The notes: generated by a model not told the origin, from the sequence alone. DNA of 9,120 bases from a bacterium (GCA_030612965.1 JAUWMW010000075.1:1-9120), one strand, 5' to 3'; counted from the stretch's first letter, positions 1-7,242 are shown. Translations and numbers: made by a program.

Positions 1-1643
1 GCTTCAGGTGACGATGACATAACATCGGCGACTTCCCGATCCGATGCCATCACTTCGTGCATGTCCATGGATAGCGCGATCTTTTGGGTGAGACTGTCCA
101 CCAAAATGAACGGATCCTCACCCACGACTTTCTCGGCCAGGATTATCTTACCGGACGCGGCGTCTTCCAGGCGGGCGTCGATACGGATCTTGTCGCCCAT
201 TTTGTAGAAGGCGCCCGACAACACCGTGGCGGCGCCAAGCGAGCGAGCGACCTCGACGCACTCCTGGTGAGTATGAATGTCCTCGTCGTCGTGCAGTTCG
301 CCCTTGAGGCAGTCCAGCACGCGGCTGCGGCCGATTATGTTCATGGCGCCGCTCTGGGCCAGGTCGGTCAGCAGAATCTCGGGCAGGCCGGCCTGAAGCC
401 AGTCAAGCTCGGCATCACCGGTCTTGTTATCAAAACCGAGAATAGCCAGAGCGTTTTCCTGAACGGGAAGAGTGGGCAGCTTGAGGAATCCATCTTTGCC
501 GAGGACACCGGCCCCATCCAGTATCTTGTTGATGTCAATACCCAGGTTCTCAACCAAAGCTAACGCTTCCTCGGGACTCGACGGGCCTTTCGCCTGGCCG
601 AAGAAGACCAAAGGTATTACGATCACGACTATGACCGTAACCAGGGCGAAGACAGCCGCTACCGCCACCAACGCTTTGGGCCAGGTGAAGGCCAGCCAGC
701 TACGAGGAGCTTTCGCGGCCGGCTTGTCGCTGATGATTGATTCGGAATCTGAGATGCCGCTATCGAACTGTCGACGCAGGCTGCGTATATCCACTACCAG
801 ATCGCGGGTGTCCTGGTAGCGGTCGTTGGGGTCCTTCTGCAGGCACTTGTCGATGATGCGTTCAAGCTCGGGCGGGACACTTTCGTTTTTCTGTCGCAAC
901 GGTTCCTGGCGACCCTCGAGAATCTTGGCCAGCACTGAAACCTTGTCGGAACCTTCAAATGGTGACACGCCTGCAAACATCCGGTAGACCAGCACGCCGA
1001 ACGAGAAAATGTCAGAGCGGGTATCAATAGGATCGCCCCGCGCCTGTTCCGGTGACATGTAACTCACCGTGCCGAGGATTTTACCTTCCTGAGTCAGGTC
1101 GTTGGAGACGGTGTTGGTAACATCGGTGTCTTGTTGACCGAAGACGGCATCCTGCGGTTTGGCCAGGCCGAAATCGAGAATCTTGATATCGCCGTTCTCG
1201 TCGATCTTGATGTTGTCGGTCTTGATATCGCGGTGAACGATGTTCAGCTTATGCGCCGCGGCCAGACCGGCGGCGATGCGTTCGGTCAGGCGCAGGAGTT
1301 CTTTCGTCCCCGGCGTACGGGTTCGCAGGTACTCGCTAAGGGTATGTCCGGTGATGTTCTCCATTACGATATAGCTCACGTCGCGACCGGCCTTTTCATC
1401 GTGGGCGGTATCCATGTCGTAGATGGCCATGACATTGGCGTGCGAAATCTTCGCGGCGGTTTTGGCTTCGCGGACAAAACGCTGCAAGCGGTCAGAGTCG
1501 TCGAAGAACTCCGGCAGCAGTATTTTCAGCGCCACCTGCCGACCCAGTTTTTGGTCCTCGGCGAGGTAGACCTCACCCATGCCGCCTTCACCGAGCTTGC
1601 GGATTATCTTGAAACGTGCGAATTGCCGACCTGGTTCAAACAT
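1..1643 (-). CDS. Transmembrane Ser/Thr protein kinase (Hanks type) with extracytoplasmic sensor domain; 3' end cut by the window
   Basis: 547 codons are visible with no stop before the left edge, so the C-terminus is missing. The cytoplasmic kinase domain spans about residues 10-287. It has a Gly-rich loop (GEGGMGEVY, 18-26), the ATP-anchoring Lys40 in VALK, the alpha-C Glu59, catalytic HRDIKTDN (Asp139, Lys141, Asn144), metal-binding DFG (Asp157) and SPEQ (197-200) in place of APE. All key residues are present, so it should be active. A juxtamembrane linker is followed by one hydrophobic helix at about 325-347. The segment from about 393 to 530 (starting near ALAILGFDNKTGDAELDW) resembles the FlgO/TolB-N-like sensor regions found after the membrane helix in many bacterial kinases; the family name is my judgement from pattern. 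The ATG at 1643 overlaps the stop of the upstream phosphatase gene and has an AGAGGG ribosome site 10 nt before it. The role inferred is phosphorylation of cytoplasmic Ser/Thr targets in response to an envelope signal. Confidence 0.93.
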   Translation of the reverse strand, partial: MFEPGRQFARFKIIRKLGEGGMGEVYLAEDQKLGRQVALKILLPEFFDDSDRLQRFVREAKTAAKISHANVMAIYDMDTAHDEKAGRDVSYIVMENITGHTLSEYLRTRTPGTKELLRLTERIAAGLAAAHKLNIVHRDIKTDNIKIDENGDIKILDFGLAKPQDAVFGQQDTDVTNTVSNDLTQEGKILGTVSYMSPEQARGDPIDTRSDIFSFGVLVYRMFAGVSPFEGSDKVSVLAKILEGRQEPLRQKNESVPPELERIIDKCLQKDPNDRYQDTRDLVVDIRSLRRQFDSGISDSESIISDKPAAKAPRSWLAFTWPKALVAVAAVFALVTVIVVIVIPLVFFGQAKGPSSPEEALALVENLGIDINKILDGAGVLGKDGFLKLPTLPVQENALAILGFDNKTGDAELDWLQAGLPEILLTDLAQSGAMNIIGRSRVLDCLKGELHDDEDIHTHQECVEVARSLGAATVLSGAFYKMGDKIRIDARLEDAASGKIILAEKVVGEDPFILVDSLTQKIALSMDMHEVMASDREVADVMSSSPE

Positions 1644-1645
1644 CA
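1641..1645 (-). promoter_or_regulatory. TGATG stop/start overlap coupling phosphatase and kinase translation
   Basis: On the minus strand the TGA stop of the FHA-GAF-SpoIIE gene (1645-1643) shares its A with the ATG of the kinase gene (1643-1641). The Shine-Dalgarno-like AGAGGG of the kinase (1659-1654) lies inside the upstream coding region. This arrangement is typical of translational coupling and suggests matched synthesis of the two proteins. Confidence 0.85.
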
Positions 1646-3298
1646 CATCGATACCCTCTTGACCGTGAGAATAGTTATATCATCCGAGCGTGGCGCGTCG
1701 CCCATGAAAGTGTTGACATCCTTCATGAGGCAATCTACAATCTCAGCGCTGCTCATATCTCTGGCATTAATCACCATCTGCTCTGTCCGTTGTTCGCCGT
1801 ACTGTTCATCGTCTCGCTCAGCCTCGGTCACACCATCGGAAAAAACGAAAATTAAATCACCCGGCGCCAGTTCAACTGTTTGCCGCTCCCAGTCGGCGCC
1901 GTCAAAAGCGCCGATCATAATGCCCGAGGCTTCGAGCATCTGATGTGTCCCGTCAGCTTTCACCAACAGCGGAGGGTTGTGTCCGGCATTGATGTACTCA
2001 ACCGTGGCGCCGTCGGACTCGATCAAGCCAACGAATAAGGTGGCGAAATCACCGGGATCACTGTATTTGAGGAGTTGTTCCGATACCCGCTGTACCGCCA
2101 TCATCAGATCAAACCGTTTGGACGCGTAGAGAATCCGAAACGAAGCAAGAATGTTCGACATCAACAGCGCCGCGCCCATACCTTTGCCGGAGACATCAGC
2201 TACCATGAACAACAGCCGACCATCGGGGAGTCTCTTGAAGTCATACAGATCACCGCCGACCGAGCGCGACTGTTCCTGAAAAGCACATATATCCCAGCCC
2301 GGCATGTCGGGCGGACAGTCTGTGAGCAGCTTCTTCTGGATGGCTGAAGCCCGTCGCAACTCGGCGTCGATGACGTGCTTCTCCTCACGCTCGGCCAGGA
2401 GGGCGTAGTTCAGAAGCCGCGAGGCTATGATGTTGCCAAAGGTGGCCAACACGCGCAGATGATAACTGTCATAGCGGTGCCCTGGATTGGTCGTGTCGGC
2501 ATAGAGAATCCCCAGGACCTTGCCCTCATCGAACAACGGCACGGCAATGGCCGATTTCATCTGTGACATGATGATCGACTGTTGGGCGGCGAATCGTGGA
2601 TCATCAAGAGGGTCTGCGATCAGTATGGAGTTCTTGTTGTTAACGATCTCGTTGACGATAGTGCGCGATAGCGTGAAGGCGCCCGGATCGCGGCCACCCG
2701 GCAGCAGGCTGGCGGCCGTGTAGACCTCGCTCTGATCTTCGGACACAAACAGCACGGCCAGTCGTTCGGCCGGGATGGTAGAGGAAATCAGGCCCAATGA
2801 ACGCTGGAGCATTACTTCTTTCGGTTCGTGGAGGGCCAGCATCTTGGCCATCTCGAACAGGGTGGACAACAGTTCGGGTTGGTCGGCAGCCTTTGTCGGC
2901 AGTGGCTGAAGGGCCTCATTAATGGAGAGGAAGACGGAATTCTGCGGATCGTGGTCGGACAGCCTTGCGGTGGTTCTTTCGATCGGCCCATTATCCGCCT
3001 CGTCGGCTGAGGCCAACCGGAATTCAGTGGAGCCAAAAGAGATGGCGTCCTCGAGCTTGATCAGCACGCGATCGGTGATCATGACACTGTTGACCTGAGT
3101 GCCGTTATGACTGCCCAGGTCCTTCAGAAAACAACTCTGCTCATCATCATCTGAAACCTCAAGCTCGGCATGATGCCGGGACACTGTGTTGTCCCCTATG
3201 GAACAATCACAGTCGGCGCTGCGCCCAATACTGTGTCGTCCCGGCGTCAGGGCCCAGGAATAGAAACGTCTGCCGTCAGTACCAACTAACTTCAGCAT
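1643..3298 (-). CDS. FHA-GAF-SpoIIE (PP2C-type) Ser/Thr protein phosphatase
   Basis: A 551-aa soluble protein with three domains in order. The FHA domain (about 5-95) carries the phospho-Thr-binding signature: GR at 25-26, SRHH at 40-43 and LGSHNGT at 61-67. A GAF domain follows (about 140-297, containing IADPLDDPRF and AIAVPLFDEGKVLGILYAD), then a short helical linker (about 298-325). The SpoIIE/RsbU-like PP2C domain (about 330-548) has its metal-binding motifs: GGDLYDF (Asp350), ADVSGKGMGA (Asp368), INAGHNPP (436-443), FSDGVTEA (Asp488) and DDIT (Asp539/540). All acidic metal ligands are present, so activity is expected. No signal peptide or membrane helix is seen. It is first in the operon with the kinase, so the FHA domain could dock on the phosphorylated kinase or its substrates. 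An alternative role is RsbU-like dephosphorylation of an anti-sigma antagonist, though no STAS or anti-sigma gene is in view. The start fits the FHA fold, but no strong ribosome site precedes it (only AGAGAG about 13 nt upstream). Confidence 0.94.
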   Translation of the reverse strand: MLKLVGTDGRRFYSWALTPGRHSIGRSADCDCSIGDNTVSRHHAELEVSDDDEQSCFLKDLGSHNGTQVNSVMITDRVLIKLEDAISFGSTEFRLASADEADNGPIERTTARLSDHDPQNSVFLSINEALQPLPTKAADQPELLSTLFEMAKMLALHEPKEVMLQRSLGLISSTIPAERLAVLFVSEDQSEVYTAASLLPGGRDPGAFTLSRTIVNEIVNNKNSILIADPLDDPRFAAQQSIIMSQMKSAIAVPLFDEGKVLGILYADTTNPGHRYDSYHLRVLATFGNIIASRLLNYALLAEREEKHVIDAELRRASAIQKKLLTDCPPDMPGWDICAFQEQSRSVGGDLYDFKRLPDGRLLFMVADVSGKGMGAALLMSNILASFRILYASKRFDLMMAVQRVSEQLLKYSDPGDFATLFVGLIESDGATVEYINAGHNPPLLVKADGTHQMLEASGIMIGAFDGADWERQTVELAPGDLIFVFSDGVTEAERDDEQYGEQRTEQMVINARDMSSAEIVDCLMKDVNTFMGDAPRSDDITILTVKRVSM

Positions 3299-3591
3299 AG
3301 ATTGTCTTGTTCTCTCTTACTACTACCTACGATATCGAGTTTGAAAAGTCCTGAGTTTTCGGCAAGGTAATCAGGTATGCCGTTTGGGGCAAGCGGATTC
3401 ATATGAGCCGACCGCGCCCCGTTGGAGAGGGTTCCCGGCGTCACAATCCCTAAACAGCTTTGTCAACGAGTTCTTCCGTGGCGGTGACGGAACGCCGTCA
3501 CATGCGACAAACCCTACTTTTGAACTTTCCTTAGCCAACCATCCAGTAGTATCTTTAGTCCCGTGTAGCGTATAACCGTCGAGGAGATAAT
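3299..3591. other. Divergent intergenic region, presumed to hold both promoters
   Basis: 293 bp separate the two divergent genes. I found no convincing sigma70 promoter on either strand. A consensus TTGACA exists on the minus strand (3466-3461), but the hexamer 17 nt further on is TGACGC, a poor -10. The open frames crossing this region on both strands have no credible ribosome site or recognisable protein. The only clear structure is the inverted repeat at 3484-3501. Confidence 0.6.
3484..3501. repeat. Perfect 7-bp inverted repeat in the divergent intergenic region
   Basis: GTGACGG (3484-3490) and CCGTCAC (3495-3501) are exact reverse complements separated by AACG. It lies about 90 bp before the plus-strand gene and about 185 bp before the minus-strand gene. 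No U-rich tract follows, so it is not a standard terminator. It could be an operator for a dimeric regulator or an RNA hairpin in a 5' leader. A chance occurrence cannot be excluded. Confidence 0.5.
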
Positions 3592-4707
3592 ATGTCACGG
3601 AGATCATGTCTGGCCGTCGCTCTATTAATAGCATCGCTGGTCGCCGCGTCTTTTGTTCACGGCGCCGACCGCCCGGAACTCTATCAGTTCGCTCCGTTGT
3701 ACCCGAGATATCTGCCTCCGTTTGCGTCTGATGTCAATCCACCTATACTGCAAAAAGAGGCTTTTGTGACGGTGCATCTCCATGTCGATGAAGAAGGGTT
3801 GGTGCAGCAACTAACGGCTGACTCTGCCGGCCATTCAGGTTTGATCAAGTACGTCGATGGCTACCTTTGTAGTATTGAGTTTGTCCCTGCTCTGTTCCGC
3901 GGGCAGGAGGTTTCATCTATCCTGCCGGTGGAGGTGCGGCTCCGCGCCGGTGACAGACGGCCACGCTTTGAATTCCCCATCGACAGCGCCAGCACTCCGG
4001 GTGACGGTCGACTTTATTTTGCAACTTTTCCTCTTAATGACATTACGCTACCGGGTGTAGTGCGCTTTCCATCATACTATGGGGCTCCTCATCTAGACAC
4101 CCTCAACGAAATGTATCCATACTTGTTGATGGCGGTCGACCTTGACTCGTCGGGACGGTACATTGACTCGCGGATGATTGTCGGTACTTGTCCGACGTTT
4201 GAAAGGCAGTTGTTGACGGCTCTGCTTTGGTCCGAATTCAAGCCCGCAACGGTGAAAGGAAAGGCAACAGCCTCCGCCCTGTACCTGTTGGTTTCATTTC
4301 TTGGGGGGGTTGCGTATCCAACAACGATCTGGCCGCCGGTGTCGAGCGACTCCGCAAACCTGCTGGAGCGTCTGAGAATCCGCACTTTTGCGGATCGTGT
4401 CGGCCTGCTGACACCGGCGCTACCAAAACGTCATCCGCACGATACCTACCCATTGGGAGCCAACCATCCCTTTCAGCGAGACACCGTCGTTGCTCTCATT
4501 GAGATCGATACTTCCGGTCATGCTCGCTTCCTGAGTTGTGATCGAACCCACGGGGAGCTTCGTTTGGCTGTTCGCAAGGCGGTACACAACTCCAGGTTCT
4601 ATCCAGCGCTTGATTTTGAGGGAAAACCACAGAAATTCAAGGGTAGTGCCGCTTATGAGTTCAAAGGCACACCCAACGTACGAATCCGTTACCATTGGCT
4701 GAAGTAA
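3592..4707 (+). CDS. Exported protein with three tandem TonB C-terminal-like domains
   Basis: A 371-aa protein with a typical signal peptide: MSRRS n-region, hydrophobic core at about 7-22, and likely cleavage near HGA (23-25). GAGGAG at 3581-3586, 5 nt before the ATG, supports this start. The mature part shows the same pattern three times: a beta strand with alternating Val/Leu, an Asp-x-x-Gly turn, a helix, then a (E/R)F(V/K/Y)PA motif, a Gly and a final strand. The copies are at about 57-117 (VDEEG, EFVPA at 96-100), 176-237 (LDSSG, EFKPA at 215-219) and 297-357 (IDTSG, RFYPA at 335-339). This is the layout of the TonB C-terminal domain superfamily. The membrane anchor and Pro-rich spacer of true TonB are absent, so energy transduction in the classical sense is unlikely; a periplasmic adaptor or binding role is possible. 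The gene stands alone between a divergent operon and an unannotated gap. The domain assignment is from pattern only. Confidence 0.8.
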   Translation: MSRRSCLAVALLIASLVAASFVHGADRPELYQFAPLYPRYLPPFASDVNPPILQKEAFVTVHLHVDEEGLVQQLTADSAGHSGLIKYVDGYLCSIEFVPALFRGQEVSSILPVEVRLRAGDRRPRFEFPIDSASTPGDGRLYFATFPLNDITLPGVVRFPSYYGAPHLDTLNEMYPYLLMAVDLDSSGRYIDSRMIVGTCPTFERQLLTALLWSEFKPATVKGKATASALYLLVSFLGGVAYPTTIWPPVSSDSANLLERLRIRTFADRVGLLTPALPKRHPHDTYPLGANHPFQRDTVVALIEIDTSGHARFLSCDRTHGELRLAVRKAVHNSRFYPALDFEGKPQKFKGSAAYEFKGTPNVRIRYHWLK

Positions 4708-5010
4708 GAGCTGACGTCCTTCACGTACGCCGAACTATCTGTATAGCAAGGGGTTAGGATGGGTGTACGGCCCTCCACCGGCACTCTATAAGACGCACAT
4801 TTTGCGCCATCGTTCCCTCATGGACTGCCAGTGTGATTACCGTCCAGCGCAACCGATTGAAAGACAATAGATAATCCGGGGCGCAGTGGCTGCGGGTGGT
4901 TTTCGGCACAATTCTTGTCTCTATGTGAAGGTATGAGGCGGCCGAATACCGTGGGACGGATTGGGAAGAAAATGCCGGCTCGAATGTATAAGGCGTAGGA
5001 GTAGGTTGGT
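4708..5010. other. Non-coding gap with no recognisable feature
   Basis: About 300 bp between the TonB-like gene and the small membrane ORF. Overlapping open frames on the minus strand (within 4754-5033) give low-complexity, unconvincing proteins. I saw no terminator hairpin with a U-tract, no tRNA, no insertion-sequence ends and no good promoter. A TATAAG at 4987-4992 lacks a properly spaced -35 and would start transcription at or just before the ribosome site of the next ORF. Confidence 0.5.
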
Positions 5011-5214
5011 ATGGAAAGGGCGACACGTGCCATGAATATGGCGTCAGGAGTGATTGTTTTGTTGAGCGGACTCTACATTGAGTACTCGTTTTCCTCGGTA
5101 CTTGCTATCGAGATCAGAGCCGTCATTGGTGTCCTGGCGACTCTTTATGCGCTGGTGCGGTTAGCCCCCTGGTTGAAGAACCTACGCAGAATACGGCGCA
5201 GTGCCGCGGGGTGA
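5011..5214 (+). CDS. Small hypothetical membrane protein
   Basis: 67 codons beginning at ATG 5011, with GGAG at 4998-5001, 9 nt upstream. The protein has a short N-terminus and two hydrophobic stretches: about residues 10-32 (SGVIVLLSGLYIEYSFSSVL) and 36-54 (RAVIGVLATLYALVRLAPW). It ends in a strongly basic tail (KNLRRIRRSAAG). The basic tail predicts a cytoplasmic C-terminus and thus a hairpin with both ends inside. An internal ATG at 5032 is a less well supported start. No family is recognised. The gene ends just upstream of the promoter of the TPR operon, so it is probably transcribed separately. A spurious ORF remains possible because of its size. Confidence 0.55.
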   Translation: MERATRAMNMASGVIVLLSGLYIEYSFSSVLAIEIRAVIGVLATLYALVRLAPWLKNLRRIRRSAAG

Positions 5215-5232
5215 TCGTCTCGAATTAATCCC

Positions 5233-5260
5233 TTGACTTTGAGCACATTTCACGTATTTT
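5233..5260 (+). promoter_or_regulatory. Sigma70-like promoter of the TPR/ExbB/ExbD operon
   Basis: TTGACT (5233-5238) and TATTTT (5255-5260) are separated by 16 bp. TTGACT differs from the -35 consensus at one position and TATTTT from the -10 consensus at two. Transcription would start near 5267, giving a leader of about 19 nt to the ATG at 5286. It is the best promoter match in the window. Confidence 0.65.
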
Positions 5261-5285
5261 GGCGAATTATTTTGGGATTCCTGTT

Positions 5286-7208
5286 ATGAGGGTTCTTGGA
5301 TTGATGTTAAGACCTCGGCACTGCCGATTCTACACGCTGCTGGCAGCGGCAGTTATCGTCATTAGTGTACCGACCGTAGTGTCGGGAGAAGTGAAGCCGG
5401 CCATTCTGGATGCGCTGGATGCTGCAGACACAGCCAAAGCGATCAATCTTCTCCAGGCGGAGATAGAGATCGATCCCGGCTACCATCTCAACTACAACTA
5501 CCTGGGACGAATCTACTACGAACGTCGTCAGTTCGCTCAGGGCAAAGAGCTTTTTCTGAGGGCTGTTGAAAAGAAGAGCAAGCACTGGGAGTCACTCTAC
5601 CTGCTCGGTCGATGTCAATTGGAGTTGGGTGAGGTGGATGATGCCGAACAGACCATGAAGAAAGGCCTCAAGAAGACCAGAAATCCCGAGAAGGCCTGGT
5701 TTGAGAATGGTTATGGTTTGGTGATGATGGCCCGTGAGAACTACGCTGATGCTGATCGTGCTTTCCGCGCCGCTTTGGTTATCGATTCAACCAGCGCCGA
5801 GTATCACATCAATCTTGGTGACGCCAACTACTACCAGGGAATTCCGTCTCTGGCTGTCAGTGAATATGAGAAGGCGCTTGAGGTGGACACTGCCTCCCTG
5901 GAAGTCTATTTCCATTGGGCCGAAGCATGTCTCGATATGAAGGATTACAACTGCGCTATCGAAAAGCTGCAAGTAGTTCTCCAGAAGGACAGCACTCATG
6001 CGCCGGCCTGGATGCGCGCGGGAGGCATTTATTTCAAGGCGGCGATGTCGACTCGAACCCGCGATGATCGTAAGGCGCGCTTTTTTGACGCTATCGGCGC
6101 TTATCAGCGGTACCTCGAACTGTCGCAGGCCAAACCGGATTCGGCTCATGTTCGTGGTTTCTTCGAGTTGGCGATGGCCTACGTGAATGTTGGTGGTTCC
6201 GAGGAGGCCGTGAAGTATTTTGAGGACGTACTGTCGATACCCTACGAAGCGCGCGATATCTACTTCCATTATGGTAAGGCACTCTGGGGGGTGCAGGATT
6301 TTGTAAAGTGTGCTGAGATTCTCAATAAACACCTCGAGTGGTTGGAGAATGCAGACAATGCCGAGGGTACCAGAGTCAAGGATGTAGAACTGTACCAGTA
6401 TCTGGGTGATGCCTACTATTATCGCAAGGACAGGAGCTTCAGGAAGGCCATAGAGTACTACGAGAAGTCACTTGCGGAAAACCCGAATCAGAAGCGGCTG
6501 ACTTACAACATTGCTGTCTCTTACCACAATGATAAGCAGCTTGCTCGGGGTCTTGAGTATTATCAGAAGCGTATCGACATGGGCGTCGATTCGACCAAGG
6601 CCGGTATCTACAAGAACGCCGGTTACTGTGCGCTGAGCATTGCCGATCAGGGAGACGGTGGTGAAGAGGAGGAGAGCCTCGAAGAAGAGGATGAGGTCGA
6701 ACCGGTGGACAGTGGGATCGATCCCAATCTGGACTACCGTGAGATCGCGCTGGGCTATCTGGAGCGATATCTGTCGTTCAAGCCGGATGAAGTCAAGACC
6801 ATTCAGTTGGTTGCCTACAACTACCTCAATAAGATGGCCGATTGTGCCAACGGGGTGAAGTATTACAAACGGGTTCTGGAAGTTGAGCCTAATAATTGTG
6901 ACGCCAAGAAGTCACTGGGGTACGCATACTTCGGTGGTCTTTGCACCAGGAACTATACCAAGGCGCTGACTTACCTGCTTGACGCTCAGAGATGCGTCGC
7001 TTCGGCCGACGGTGCCTGCGCTGATGTTGATCTCATTCTCTATATCGCGCAGTGCTATCATTTAAGAGCGGTCCAAAGATCCAAGGACAAGGCTGGCGCC
7101 AGCGATGATTTCCAGAACGCCAACAAATGGTATGGGAAGTGTCTAAGGTGTGAGCCGGGCAACCAGGCCTGCAAGAAGGGACGTGACGACACGAGTTTCG
7201 AGTTCTAA
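5286..7208 (+). CDS. Exported TPR-repeat scaffold protein with Cys-rich C-terminal half
   Basis: 640 aa from ATG 5286. The frame is open upstream to a TTG at 5259, but that codon overlaps the promoter -10, so it cannot be the start; ATG 5304 is an alternative that would give a tighter signal peptide. A hydrophobic segment at about 17-33 (LLAAAVIVISVPTVVSG) acts as signal peptide or N-terminal anchor. The rest is nearly all tetratricopeptide repeats: roughly 12 units of about 34 aa from residue 68 to 625. Clear examples are at 68-101 (NYLGRIYYERRQFAQGKELF), 173-203, 368-400 (LYQYLGDAYYYR) and 401-434. A very acidic insertion at about 457-473 splits one repeat. Ten cysteines lie between 448 and 629, so disulfides are plausible in the periplasm. 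TPRs mediate protein-protein contacts. First gene of an operon with a membrane protein, ExbB and ExbD homologues, it is probably the periplasmic scaffold of that complex. The exact function is unknown. Confidence 0.9.
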   Translation: MRVLGLMLRPRHCRFYTLLAAAVIVISVPTVVSGEVKPAILDALDAADTAKAINLLQAEIEIDPGYHLNYNYLGRIYYERRQFAQGKELFLRAVEKKSKHWESLYLLGRCQLELGEVDDAEQTMKKGLKKTRNPEKAWFENGYGLVMMARENYADADRAFRAALVIDSTSAEYHINLGDANYYQGIPSLAVSEYEKALEVDTASLEVYFHWAEACLDMKDYNCAIEKLQVVLQKDSTHAPAWMRAGGIYFKAAMSTRTRDDRKARFFDAIGAYQRYLELSQAKPDSAHVRGFFELAMAYVNVGGSEEAVKYFEDVLSIPYEARDIYFHYGKALWGVQDFVKCAEILNKHLEWLENADNAEGTRVKDVELYQYLGDAYYYRKDRSFRKAIEYYEKSLAENPNQKRLTYNIAVSYHNDKQLARGLEYYQKRIDMGVDSTKAGIYKNAGYCALSIADQGDGGEEEESLEEEDEVEPVDSGIDPNLDYREIALGYLERYLSFKPDEVKTIQLVAYNYLNKMADCANGVKYYKRVLEVEPNNCDAKKSLGYAYFGGLCTRNYTKALTYLLDAQRCVASADGACADVDLILYIAQCYHLRAVQRSKDKAGASDDFQNANKWYGKCLRCEPGNQACKKGRDDTSFEF

Positions 7209-7213
7209 CTCGA
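7198..7213. repeat. Short perfect palindrome across the stop codon of the TPR gene
   Basis: TCGAGTT (7198-7204) and AACTCGA (7207-7213) are exact reverse complements around CT, and the TAA stop lies at 7206-7208. It could form a small hairpin in the mRNA between the first and second cistrons. It lacks a U-tract, so it is not a terminator. It may tune relative expression or may be chance. Confidence 0.35.
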
Positions 7214-7242
7214 GATGATCGCAAATTCAAACGGGAGTCTGA

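Noticed and set aside
84..563. A 159-codon open frame on the plus strand
   Set aside because: It is a shadow of the kinase sensor region on the minus strand.
1131..1943. A 270-codon open frame on the plus strand
   Set aside because: It is antisense to the kinase and phosphatase genes, which show complete, correctly ordered catalytic motifs; it has no ribosome site or recognisable domain.
3438..3466. Minus-strand TTGACA as a promoter for the phosphatase/kinase operon
   Set aside because: The -35 is perfect, but the hexamer 17 nt downstream is TGACGC, which shares almost nothing with a -10 element.
4987..4992. TATAAG as a -10 element for the small membrane ORF
   Set aside because: The nearest TTGGGA is 20 bp upstream, and initiation would fall on the ribosome site itself.
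4754..5033. Two overlapping minus-strand frames (90 and 71 codons) in the gap before the small membrane ORF
   Set aside because: They overlap each other in different frames, have no good ribosome site and no recognisable product.
5787..6332. A 181-codon open frame on the minus strand
   Set aside because: It lies wholly inside the TPR coding region, whose repeats are continuous in the plus frame.
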